Under the pieces are notes generated by a model. That model worked only from the letters and a program-made list of their open reading frames with translations, made no database searches and was not told the origin of the DNA. Shown piece after piece: positions 1-6,800 of a stretch of 64,000 nt of DNA. The stretch is from assembly GCA_045616445.1 (NCBI GenBank), contig JAZLGR010000003.1, positions 124,001 to 188,000 of the forward strand, written 5' to 3'. The position numbers were made by a program, and so were the translations under genes. The stretch comes from Fimousia sp045616445. Its GTDB lineage: Bacteria; Bacillota; Clostridia; Lachnospirales; Lachnospiraceae. The number at the start of each line of letters is the position of its first letter. Position 1 is the stretch's first letter.

Positions 1-127
1 AGATACTGTTGAATTCGGTGGCTTACTTGGTTATGCACCAATCATGCCAGTCAATGAATTCTCCTGTGAAGCCTTCGTAAACCGTGGCGGAAGAATCCCA
101 GCTCCAATTCACAGCTTCAAGAACTAA
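1..127 (+). CDS. PFL family protein (DUF711/UPF0210), C-terminal end
   Basis: Only the last 41 codons are in the window (first complete codon at position 2, stop 125-127). They encode a Gly-rich tail with the motifs GGLLGYAPIMPVN and NRGGRIPAPIHSFKN. I recognise this as the C-terminus of the PFL/UPF0210 (DUF711) proteins. These are cytosolic proteins whose biochemical role is uncertain; they are often encoded next to an ACT-domain protein. The gene is followed at once by a strong terminator, so it ends its transcription unit. The family call rests on motif recall from a short piece. Confidence 0.8.
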   Translation, partial: DTVEFGGLLGYAPIMPVNEFSCEAFVNRGGRIPAPIHSFKN

Positions 128-146
128 ATCAGAATAGAATATATGA

Positions 147-178
147 CCCCGCGTAAGTAATCTTGCGCGGGGTTTTTT
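147..178 (+). terminator. Rho-independent terminator of the PFL gene
   Basis: CCCCGCG (147-153) pairs perfectly with CGCGGGG (166-172) around a 12-nt loop, followed by TTTTTT (173-178). Confidence 0.9.
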
Positions 179-238
179 GATGTATAGGAAATTTCTTCGA
201 ATTAATATTAATAAAAGATGTAATCTATTACATAAATA

Positions 239-267
239 TTGACGAGTATGTAATAATTTTGTAATAT
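239..267 (+). promoter_or_regulatory. Promoter of the GH73 gene with an overlapping WalR-like box
   Basis: TTGACG (239-244), a 17-nt spacer and TAATAT (262-267) form a candidate sigma-A promoter. The direct repeat TGTAAT-N5-TGTAAT (249-265) matches the WalR/YycF consensus TGTWAH-N5-TGTWAH and lies between the -35 and -10. A second palindromic TGTAAT-CT-ATTACA (219-232) lies just upstream. WalR controls wall hydrolases in Firmicutes, which fits the downstream gene. Placement inside the core promoter would suggest repression. The region is AT-rich, so chance matches are possible. Confidence 0.5.
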
Positions 268-299
268 ATAGATAGATTAATGAGAAGGAGAAACTTTAT

Positions 300-1157
300 A
301 TGAAAAAACTGGTAAGCATGATGATGGTGCTTATCATGGCTTTTGGTATCATATGCATGCCAACTCAGGGGGAAGAGGTGAAGGCTGCTACATATACCAT
401 CAGTAAGACGAAAGCGACCATCAAAGTTGGGAAAACACTGAAACTGAAGGTTGCCGGAACCAAAGCAACAACTGTCATTGTCTGGAAATCCAGCAAGAAA
501 TCTGTTGCCAAGGTAAGTGCAGCTGGCAAGGTAACAGCGAAGAAGGCTGGAACTGCAACCATCACCGCAACAATCGGTAAAAAAGCAGTAAAATGTAAGG
601 TGACTGTGAAAAAACCTGCAGTGGTTACAACACAGGCAACCACATTCAAGGATATGCAGGCGAAGGATATCATCGCAAAGATTGGTCCTTCCTTTACAGA
701 AGATCAGAAGAAGTCCGGCGTGCTGGCATCCATCTCTCTCGCTCAGTTCTGTCTCGAATCCGGATATGGTAAGAGTGAGCTGGCACAGAATGCCAATAAC
801 TGTTTCGGTATGAAGACAAGTCTTTCCGGTAATACATGGGCTGGTTCCACATGGGACGGTATTTCCATCTATACCAAGAAGACTGGCGAAGAAACAAAGA
901 GCGGAAAGAAGATCACAATTACTGCAGATTTCCGTAAGTATCCATGTATCGAAGATTCCATCGCTGACCACAGCGCATATTTACTTGGCGCAAAGAATGG
1001 AACAAAGCTTCGTTATCAGGGATTAAAAGGGGAAAAGGATTACAAGAAAGCAATCAAGATCATCAAAGATGGTGGATATGCAACAAGCAGCAGCTATGTA
1101 AATAGCATCATCAGCATCATCGAACGATATGATCTGACACAGTATGATGTGAAATAG
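300..1157 (+). CDS. Secreted Big_2 / GH73 glucosaminidase (cell-wall hydrolase)
   Basis: A 285-aa exported protein. Residues 1-29 are a signal peptide (Lys-rich start, hydrophobic LVSMMMVLIMAFGIICM core). Residues 32-105 form a Big_2 immunoglobulin-like domain with the typical SKKSVAKVSAAGKVTAKKAGTATITA strand pattern split across repeats. Residues 115-285 form a glucosaminidase (GH73, FlgJ/LytG-like) domain. The probable catalytic acid is Glu153 in QFCLESGYGKSEL, and the later motif FRKYPCIEDSIADHSAYLLG is family-typical. It should cleave N-acetylglucosaminyl bonds in peptidoglycan outside the membrane. The ATG at 300 follows GAGAAGGAG (281-289). The gene is monocistronic, between a terminator on each side. 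The WalR-like box in its promoter agrees with wall turnover. The precise glycan substrate is inferred. Confidence 0.88.
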   Translation: MKKLVSMMMVLIMAFGIICMPTQGEEVKAATYTISKTKATIKVGKTLKLKVAGTKATTVIVWKSSKKSVAKVSAAGKVTAKKAGTATITATIGKKAVKCKVTVKKPAVVTTQATTFKDMQAKDIIAKIGPSFTEDQKKSGVLASISLAQFCLESGYGKSELAQNANNCFGMKTSLSGNTWAGSTWDGISIYTKKTGEETKSGKKITITADFRKYPCIEDSIADHSAYLLGAKNGTKLRYQGLKGEKDYKKAIKIIKDGGYATSSSYVNSIISIIERYDLTQYDVK

Positions 1158-1175
1158 ATAATTAGAGAATAAGAA

Positions 1176-1207
1176 AGAACCAGGCCGATGAGGTCTGGTT
1201 CTTTTTT
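1176..1207 (+). terminator. Terminator between convergent genes
   Basis: GAACCAGGCC (1177-1186) pairs with GGTCTGGTTC (1192-1201) with one G-U pair, then six T (1202-1207). It ends the GH73 gene and lies 28 bp past the 3' end of the opposing gene. Confidence 0.85.
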
Positions 1208-1235
1208 ATAATCAATTATTGTGATCAAAGGATCA

Positions 1236-2582
1236 TTAATAGTAAATCACATTATCCTTGCCGGCACCAACGCGGGTCAGATAGATACGCTTTTTATTGG
1301 TGTCAATCTGCATAATGTTCATGGACTGTTCTGTGTCAGTGCCCTTCTTCATGGTGTTGGCACCGGTGTACAGACTCTTCTGGTACGCATCACAGTTAAA
1401 GGAAGTGATATTCAGTCTTGTTGTTCCACTCTTATCTGTAATGGTTTTATTCAGGTCGCGGTGTGTGTGCCCTACTAACCAGGCTGCGATAGTCGCATCG
1501 GATTCCTTCTCCAGTGTCAGCAGATGGCTGGCAATTTCCTTGGATTTTGCAGGAATGGCACAGGTCTGATCTGGTTTTGCATAATCCCAGTATGCATGGG
1601 ATACTAAAATGACGGTCCAGGATGCATCCAGCTCTTTGACACGCTTGTCCACCCAGCTCTGCACGGAATTTGTGTAGTATTCCGGATGCTTCACGTCATA
1701 GTAGAACATGACATAGCGCACCTTGTTGGCTTTGTCGTCCGTATATGCGTTATTTAAGTTGCCCGTTGTCTTGGCAAATGCTTCCTCCGGCTTGATCATC
1801 ATGTCATAAATCTCATTGGTAGACAGATGTACCTTGGAAGAAAGCTTGGTATCATGGTTATTGCGGTCATGATTGCCAACGGTGGAAAAGAGATTGACAT
1901 CACTAAATGACTTGTAGAAGCTGTTTACTTCTGCCTTGGCTTCCTTGGCTGTTGCATGGGTGCCGGTGATGACGTCACCACCGAAGATTGCAATTGGAGT
2001 GTGGAGCATTTTATTCAAAAAGTTGATGATCTGTGGAGAATGCTGTGCGTTGGCTTCCCAGTGGGTATCTGTAAAATAGAGGGTTGTCGCAACGCCGCTG
2101 CCGGTTCTTGCATTGGCCTTATTGATGGAGTCAGAAAGCTCTCCGGCCCAGTACTTTGGAATATCCTTAGCAAGGGTGACAGACACATCTTCCACGGAAA
2201 GATTCTCCTTCGGAGCAGTTACCGTAACGGCAATGTTATAATTCTTGCCCTTGTATCTGGCTCTTACTGTCGTCTTGCCGGCTTTTCGGCCGGTGATGGT
2301 CACTTTATTCTTGCTTGCCTTAATGGAAGCAGTCACCGGATCCTTGGTGGACCAGTAGATATATTTGGTGGTTGATTTTTTCTTCAGCAGATCTGCATCC
2401 TTCAAAATGACAGCTTTCTTGCTCACCCCATTTAAGGTAATGGTGACGCTTTTCTGAATCTCCATCTTCCCACTGGTCTTGCTAAGCTTTGGTGTGGCAG
2501 CTTTCGTACAGGCCGTGGTCGTATTCAGAAGAAACACAAGAAGTATCAGGAAACAGAGAAGTTTTCTCACGTGATTTCTCAT
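1236..2582 (-). CDS. Secreted Big_2 / calcineurin-like metallophosphoesterase
   Basis: A 448-aa exported protein. The N-terminal hydrophobic segment (9-20) ends near a Cys (TTTAC, residue 25), which could be a weak lipobox or simply a signal-peptide end. A Big_2 domain covers about 32-123. A calcineurin-like phosphoesterase domain follows with metal-binding motifs in order: FTDTH (D172, H174), GGD (201-203), GNHD (236-239), VSH (H329) and GHTH (371-374). This set is complete, so an active binuclear metal enzyme is likely; the substrate (phosphoester, nucleotide or wall phosphate) cannot be told. The start is fixed by AGGAAAGGA just upstream on the minus strand. It converges with the GH73 gene and diverges from the symporter gene. 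Confidence 0.85.
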   Translation of the reverse strand: MRNHVRKLLCFLILLVFLLNTTTACTKAATPKLSKTSGKMEIQKSVTITLNGVSKKAVILKDADLLKKKSTTKYIYWSTKDPVTASIKASKNKVTITGRKAGKTTVRARYKGKNYNIAVTVTAPKENLSVEDVSVTLAKDIPKYWAGELSDSINKANARTGSGVATTLYFTDTHWEANAQHSPQIINFLNKMLHTPIAIFGGDVITGTHATAKEAKAEVNSFYKSFSDVNLFSTVGNHDRNNHDTKLSSKVHLSTNEIYDMMIKPEEAFAKTTGNLNNAYTDDKANKVRYVMFYYDVKHPEYYTNSVQSWVDKRVKELDASWTVILVSHAYWDYAKPDQTCAIPAKSKEIASHLLTLEKESDATIAAWLVGHTHRDLNKTITDKSGTTRLNITSFNCDAYQKSLYTGANTMKKGTDTEQSMNIMQIDTNKKRIYLTRVGAGKDNVIYY

Positions 2583-2616
2583 TATTTACATCCTTTCCTC
2601 AATTCTTTCTATCTTA

Positions 2617-2646
2617 ATAGTAATACAAAAAAAGTCCCTTTGTCAA
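2617..2646 (-). promoter_or_regulatory. Promoter of the metallophosphoesterase gene
   Basis: On the minus strand TTGACA (2641-2646) and TACTAT (2617-2622) are separated by 18 nt and lie 35-64 nt upstream of the start codon. Confidence 0.55.
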
Positions 2647-2768
2647 ATGCACCCGTCCGACATAAACCTACAGGATAAGTCGATTGCACAACGAAAGCTT
2701 CCCATTTACACTTATATATATAGTAATAAAAAAACGTGATTATTATGTAGAAATGAGAGGTTTCATCT

Positions 2769-3998
2769 ATGAAAAAAGAAAAGAAACAAATGTCACTGGC
2801 CATGCAGATTTTCATCGCCCTTGTATTGGCGATTATCGCAGGGCTTCTTATGGGCAAGCATGCAGATTTTGCGGCTGCATATATTCAGCCCTTCGGAACG
2901 ATTTTCCTGAACCTGATTAAGTTTATTGTTGTTCCAATCGTACTTTTTTCCATCATGAGTGGAATTATCTCCATGAAGGACATCAAAAAGGTTGGTTCCA
3001 TCGGGTTAAAGACAGTGCTGTACTATCTTTGCACAACTGCATTTGCCATCACCATCGGTTTGATCGGCGGTAATCTCTTCAAAGGCATGTTCCCAGTCAT
3101 CGCAACGACGGACTTAGCCTATGAAGCAGCAGAAAAGGTGCCATTCATGGACACTTTAGTTAACATTTTCCCATCCAACTTCATCAATCCAATGGTAGAA
3201 GCCAATATGCTTCAGGTCATTGTCATGGCGTTGATCATCGGATTTGGCATCATCTTAGTCGGAGAAGAAGCAGAGATGGTGGTAAATGGCGTCAACGCGT
3301 TAAACGCAGTCTTCATGAAATGTATGGAGATGATCTTAAAGCTGTCTCCAGTCGGTGTATTCTGTCTCCTCTGCCCTGTTGTTGCGGCAAATGGTACTCA
3401 GATCATCGGTTCACTGGCTATGGTATTGTTGGCAGCCTATATCTGCTACATTGTCCATGGATTATTCACCTATTCCCTGGCGGTAAAAACCCTGGGTGGG
3501 CTTAGTCCAATCAAGTTCTTCAAGGGTATGCTTCCAGCTATGATGTTCGCATTCTCTTCCGCGTCCTCCGTTGGAACCCTTCCAATCAACTTGGAATGTA
3601 CAGAGAAGATGGGCGCTTCCAAAGAAGTGGCATCCTTCGTTCTTCCCCTTGGCGCAACCATTAACATGGATGGAACTGCCATCTATCAGGGCGTCTGTGC
3701 CATCTTCATCGCATCCTGCTATGGCATTCATCTGACATTTGCCCAGATGATTACCATTGTCCTGACTGCAACCTTAGCTTCCATCGGAACCGCAGGTGTT
3801 CCAGGCGCCGGCATGGTTATGCTTGCCATGGTACTGACTTCTGTTGGCCTTCCGGTTGATGGTATCGCACTGGTGGCAGGTGTAGATCGAATCTTTGATA
3901 TGGGTAGAACTGTGGTGAATATTACTGGGGATGCAAGTTGTACAGTCATAGTATCAAACCTGGAAAAGAAGAAGGCTGAGCGGGCTAAAAATAAGTAG
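2769..3998 (+). CDS. Dicarboxylate/amino acid:cation (Na+ or H+) symporter, DAACS family
   Basis: A 409-aa integral membrane protein with many hydrophobic segments. Motifs of the glutamate/dicarboxylate/serine-threonine symporter family are visible: the re-entrant serine-rich stretch FAFSSASSVGTLP, then LPLGATINMDGTAIYQGV, and GTAGVPGAGMVML and DRIFDMGRTVVNITGD near the C-terminus. The last motif holds the conserved Asp/Arg/Thr/Asn substrate and cation residues. The protein should import dicarboxylates or amino acids with Na+ or H+; the exact substrate is open. The start follows GAGAGG. The last dozen residues (EKKKAERAKNK) are partly encoded by the outer arm of a giant hairpin at 3975-4228, so the tail may have been shaped by that element. 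Confidence 0.88.
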   Translation: MKKEKKQMSLAMQIFIALVLAIIAGLLMGKHADFAAAYIQPFGTIFLNLIKFIVVPIVLFSIMSGIISMKDIKKVGSIGLKTVLYYLCTTAFAITIGLIGGNLFKGMFPVIATTDLAYEAAEKVPFMDTLVNIFPSNFINPMVEANMLQVIVMALIIGFGIILVGEEAEMVVNGVNALNAVFMKCMEMILKLSPVGVFCLLCPVVAANGTQIIGSLAMVLLAAYICYIVHGLFTYSLAVKTLGGLSPIKFFKGMLPAMMFAFSSASSVGTLPINLECTEKMGASKEVASFVLPLGATINMDGTAIYQGVCAIFIASCYGIHLTFAQMITIVLTATLASIGTAGVPGAGMVMLAMVLTSVGLPVDGIALVAGVDRIFDMGRTVVNITGDASCTVIVSNLEKKKAERAKNK

Positions 3999-4228
3999 AT
4001 TATTATGCTTGCATTGCTTTATAGTCAATCGAAAAAACATGAAAAGAAACGAAACTCCAATTTCCTTTGCTTATTCAAAGTGTCTTTTTCATCATGAACA
4101 TGTGACCCTGTTCATGTGAGAAAAAGACACTTCGCATCAGGAAATTGGAGTTTCTGCTTTTCTATGTTTTTTCTCAAATTCCTATAAAGCAAAGCAAGCA
4201 TAAATTCTACTTTTCGAGCCCGCTCAGC
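3975..4228. repeat. Giant imperfect hairpin 1 (254 nt)
   Basis: One long inverted repeat centred on the loop TGTGACCC. From inside out the arms pair as: CATGAACA (4093-4100) with TGTTCATG (4109-4116); AAGTGTCTTTTT with AAAAAGACACTT; GAAACTCCAATTTCCT with AGGAAATTGGAGTTTC; GAAAAAACAT with ATGTTTTTTC; TGCTTGC-A-TTGCTTTATAG with its complement (one mismatch); and GCTGAGCGGGCT (3975-3986) with AGCCCGCTCAGC (4217-4228). The outermost 12-bp stem starts inside the last codons of the symporter gene. There is no T-tract of the usual terminator type. It could be a MITE-like element, a two-way terminator or an RNase III substrate; none of these is proven. Confidence 0.9.
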
Positions 4229-4278
4229 ATTTTTTCCAAAATCTCGCGGGCGATTAGGCAATGCCTGGATGGGTTTCC

Positions 4279-4478
4279 TTATGGCCCTGTCTTGCTGCAG
4301 GCTGTGATAGAAGACATAAGAAAAATAGAAAAAGAAGTCTCCTGCTGCGGATTGTGTTTTCTCCGACGGACACGTAGTGTCCGGCATTGAAAACACAATC
4401 CTAATAAGCAAAGGAGGCTTCTTTTTCGTTATTTTTCGCCTGTCTGATTTCACAGCCTGCAGCAAAGCAAGGCCATAA
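4279..4478. repeat. Giant imperfect hairpin 2 (200 nt)
   Basis: A second long inverted repeat directly after the first. Core CGGACAC-GTA-GTGTCCG, then GGATTGTGTTTTC pairs with GAAAACACAATCC, GAAAAAGAAG with CTTCTTTTTC, TGCTGCAGGCTGTGA with TCACAGCCTGCAGCA, and TTATGGCC (4279-4286) with GGCCATAA (4471-4478). One of its arms resembles an arm of hairpin 1: both hold a Lys-codon-like GAAAAA run, CTCC, then TTTGCTTATT followed by a GTGT-rich block. The two therefore look like diverged copies of one element. It fills the space up to the 3' end of tyrS. No ORF with a ribosome binding site lies within the 502 bp between the two genes. Confidence 0.88.
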
Positions 4479-4500
4479 TGAGCAGATTCATAATATAAGC

Positions 4501-5724
4501 TTATCCAAGAATTGCCTTATGGTAAACCTTCTTACCCTTCTTAATCACAATTCCATCCTTTAATCTATCTTCCCCGATCATAACAGTATTCATATTAATC
4601 TTCACATTATCAACAGCAACACCGTTCTGAGTGATTAATCGTCTTGCTTCGGATTTTGATTTTACAAGACCACAGATTACCATAAGATCCATCATGTTGA
4701 TTTCGCCGTCTGTTAAATCATCAGCGGAAATGGTTGTGGATGGCATATCTGCATCATTACCGCCGCCACCGAATAAGGAACGAGCTGTCTTAATTGCTTT
4801 GTCAGCTTCTTCTTTACCGTGAACAAGAGCGGTTAATTCGTAAGCTAAGATTTCTTTCTTTTCGTTGATGCGGTTATCTGGCCATTCTGCCATTGCATTG
4901 ATTTCAGACATTGGTAAGAATGTGAGCATCTTTAAGCACTTCATAACGTCTGCATCTTCAACATTTCTCCAGTACTGGAAGAAGTCATATGGAGATGTCT
5001 TTTCAGGATCAAGCCATACAGCACCGCTGACTGTTTTACCCATCTTCTTGCCTTCGGAGTTAAGAAGAAGTGTGATTGTCATAGCACTTGCGTCTTTACC
5101 GAGCTTACGACGGATTAATTCAGTACCACCGAGCATATTAGACCACTGGTCATTACCACCGAACTGTAAGTTACAGCCGTAATCCTGGAATAATTTGTAG
5201 AAGTCGTAGCTCTGCATAATCATGTAGTTGAATTCTAAGAAGCTTAAGCCCTTCGCCATACGCTGTTTGTAGCATTCTGCACGTAACATGTTGTTAACGG
5301 AGAAACATGCGCCAACTTCACGAAGTACTTCTACGTAGTTAAGGTCAAGGAGCCAGTCTCCATTGTTTACCATTAATGCTTTGCCTTCAGAGAAGTCGAT
5401 GAAACGGCTCATCTGTTTTTTGAAGCATTCACAGTTGTGGTCGATGATTTCTTTTGTCATCATCTGACGCATATCGGATTTACCGGATGGGTCACCGATC
5501 ATTGCAGTACCACCACCGATTAATGCGATTGGTTTGTTGCCAGCTTCCTGTAATCTCTTCATTAAGCAAAGTGCCATAAAATGACCTACGTGAAGAGAGT
5601 CAGCTGTTGGGTCAAAACCAATGTAGAAGGTTGCCTTGCCATTGTTTACAAGGTCTCTTACTAATTCTTCATCTGTAACCTGAGCAATCAGGCCACGTTC
5701 CTGTAATTCTTCATAAATTCCCAT
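4501..5724 (-). CDS. tyrS: Tyrosyl-tRNA synthetase
   Basis: A 407-aa class I aminoacyl-tRNA synthetase charging tRNA-Tyr with tyrosine in the cytosol. The ATP-binding HIGH-type motif is HVGHF (residues 45-49) and the KMSKS-type loop is KMGKT (227-231). FGGNDQWSN is the tyrosine-pocket motif. The C-terminal 70 residues form an S4-like RNA-binding domain (VKSKSEARRLITQNGVAVD). Length and order match bacterial TyrS of the Bacillus type. The start follows AAAGGAGGAAC on the minus strand. A T-box leader with a UAC specifier lies upstream, so expression should rise when uncharged tRNA-Tyr accumulates. Confidence 0.97.
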   Translation of the reverse strand: MGIYEELQERGLIAQVTDEELVRDLVNNGKATFYIGFDPTADSLHVGHFMALCLMKRLQEAGNKPIALIGGGTAMIGDPSGKSDMRQMMTKEIIDHNCECFKKQMSRFIDFSEGKALMVNNGDWLLDLNYVEVLREVGACFSVNNMLRAECYKQRMAKGLSFLEFNYMIMQSYDFYKLFQDYGCNLQFGGNDQWSNMLGGTELIRRKLGKDASAMTITLLLNSEGKKMGKTVSGAVWLDPEKTSPYDFFQYWRNVEDADVMKCLKMLTFLPMSEINAMAEWPDNRINEKKEILAYELTALVHGKEEADKAIKTARSLFGGGGNDADMPSTTISADDLTDGEINMMDLMVICGLVKSKSEARRLITQNGVAVDNVKINMNTVMIGEDRLKDGIVIKKGKKVYHKAILG

Positions 5725-5855
5725 GTGTTTGTTCCTCCTTTAGATACACCTGTTAGTAAATGTTTTCCAAGAGGGCGATTTTATCTATATTAATGCGATC
5801 AGTCCGCAGTCTTGCGGTGCGTACTTATGGTATGGAAACGAAGTTTCCGAAATCA
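5725..5855 (-). other. Leader segment between the T-box terminator and tyrS, with a small hairpin
   Basis: Downstream of the terminator, on the minus strand, the RNA holds GGAAAC-UUC-GUUUCC (5834-5848), a 6-bp stem with a triloop, inside a longer AU-rich stem. The same core GGAAACTTCGTTT recurs after the terminator of the trp T-box (14252-14264). A GC-rich segment with GCACC and GCAAGACTGC follows, before the tyrS ribosome binding site. Function unknown. Confidence 0.6.
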
Positions 5856-6146
5856 TAAAAAAACCCTCTGTCCCTATTATTAGGAACAGAGGGCGAATCT
5901 TCTAAAATCGCGGTACCACCTCTGGTTTAGATATCCCTCACAGGACATCCCTCATGATGTGCCATTACACATCCTGCGCGATATCGGGCGCACCCGTCTT
6001 CCCCTAATAAAAACGGCAAATGTTTCGTTCAGGCAAGCAGCTCTGGAATGTATTCGTCAAAGCCAATCTATATCCTCACACCAACCGGATACTCTCTGAA
6101 AAATCCTGCTAAGATTACTGGTTTCCTTCATCGCTTTTCTTTATAC
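5856..6146 (-). promoter_or_regulatory. T-box riboswitch (tyrosine) upstream of tyrS
   Basis: Read on the minus strand. The T-box sequence AGGTGGTACCGCG is at 5909-5921. Stem I elements (AGTA, CAGAGAG, CCGGTTGGTGTGAGG) lie at about 6075-6125. The likely specifier codon is TAC at 6050-6052, followed by A, which reads tyrosine. The terminator GCCCTCTGTTCC...GGGACAGAGGG (5864-5894) has a long U-tract (5856-5863). The T-box strand would form the competing antiterminator when uncharged tRNA-Tyr binds. Confidence 0.93.
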
Positions 6147-6152
6147 TTTGGG

Positions 6153-6181
6153 ATTATAGCACACACCGAAAAAAGTTGCAA
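6153..6181 (-). promoter_or_regulatory. tyrS promoter
   Basis: On the minus strand TTGCAA (6176-6181), a 17-nt spacer and a perfect TATAAT (6153-6158). The inferred start of transcription (about 6146) sits just before the T-box. Confidence 0.8.
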
Positions 6182-6335
6182 ATATTTCTTGTGATTTCTT
6201 GAAAATGGGTTTTCATTGTGTCATGATGAAGAGAAGACCTATTATATGTTTTTGCGAATCAGATGAAATAAAAGGATTATTTCTCGATTTTTAGATTTTT
6301 ATTTTTTAGACTTTTTAATATAGAAAGGATGTGTG

Positions 6336-6800
6336 ATGATGACTCGAAAAGAAATGGCAATGGAAAACTTTATGAAGGGATATAACTGTGCCCAGTCTGT
6401 GGCACTGGCATTCTCTGATCTGCTTGAACCGATGGACCGTGAACTGCTTAGCAGAATGAGCTCCTCCTTTGGAGGCGGTATGGGGAGACTCCGAGAGGTT
6501 TGTGGCAGTGTAAGTGGGATGTTTCTCATATTTGGAGCTCTTTATGGTTATGCCGGACCGGAAACAGGGGCATCAAAGGCAGAACATTATGCCCACATCC
6601 AGGAACTGGCCAGACGATTTGAACAGATGAATGGCTCCATCGTCTGCAGGGAGCTCCTGGGACTTAGAAAGAAGCGTCAGGCGCCGACACCGGAGGCAAG
6701 AACGAAGGAGTATTACAAAAAGAGACCTTGCAAAGAGCTGTGCGGCTGTGCGGCTCAGATTTTAGATGACTATTTGAAAGAAATCGGGGGTGAATGCTAG
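6336..6800 (+). CDS. C_GCAxxG_C_C family redox-type protein
   Basis: A protein of about 154 aa with the family signature: GYNCAQSV near residue 15, FGGGMGR and a following CGSVSGMFLIFGALYG, then late cysteines in SIVCRELLGL and RPCKELCGCAAQIL. Members of this family (C-GCAxxG-C-C) are predicted small redox or metal-binding proteins; no reaction is established. GTG (6333), ATG (6336) and ATG (6339) are stacked; ATG 6336 is best spaced from GAAAGGA (6323-6329). Its stop codon abuts the start of the SNF2 helicase gene, so the two are co-transcribed and probably translationally coupled. The 6182-6320 stretch upstream holds only AT-rich sequence. Confidence 0.82.
   Translation: MMTRKEMAMENFMKGYNCAQSVALAFSDLLEPMDRELLSRMSSSFGGGMGRLREVCGSVSGMFLIFGALYGYAGPETGASKAEHYAHIQELARRFEQMNGSIVCRELLGLRKKRQAPTPEARTKEYYKKRPCKELCGCAAQILDDYLKEIGGEC

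Noticed and set aside
228..971. Long minus-strand frame opposite the GH73 gene
   Set aside because: Shadow of a real gene: Cys-rich translation with no motif and no ribosome binding site.
4112..4465. Open frames inside the giant hairpins on both strands
   Set aside because: No ribosome binding site; the frames are by-products of the inverted repeats.
3999..4500. Retron msr-msd for the giant hairpins
   Set aside because: No reverse transcriptase gene lies nearby, and two similar hairpins between convergent genes do not fit an msr-msd layout.
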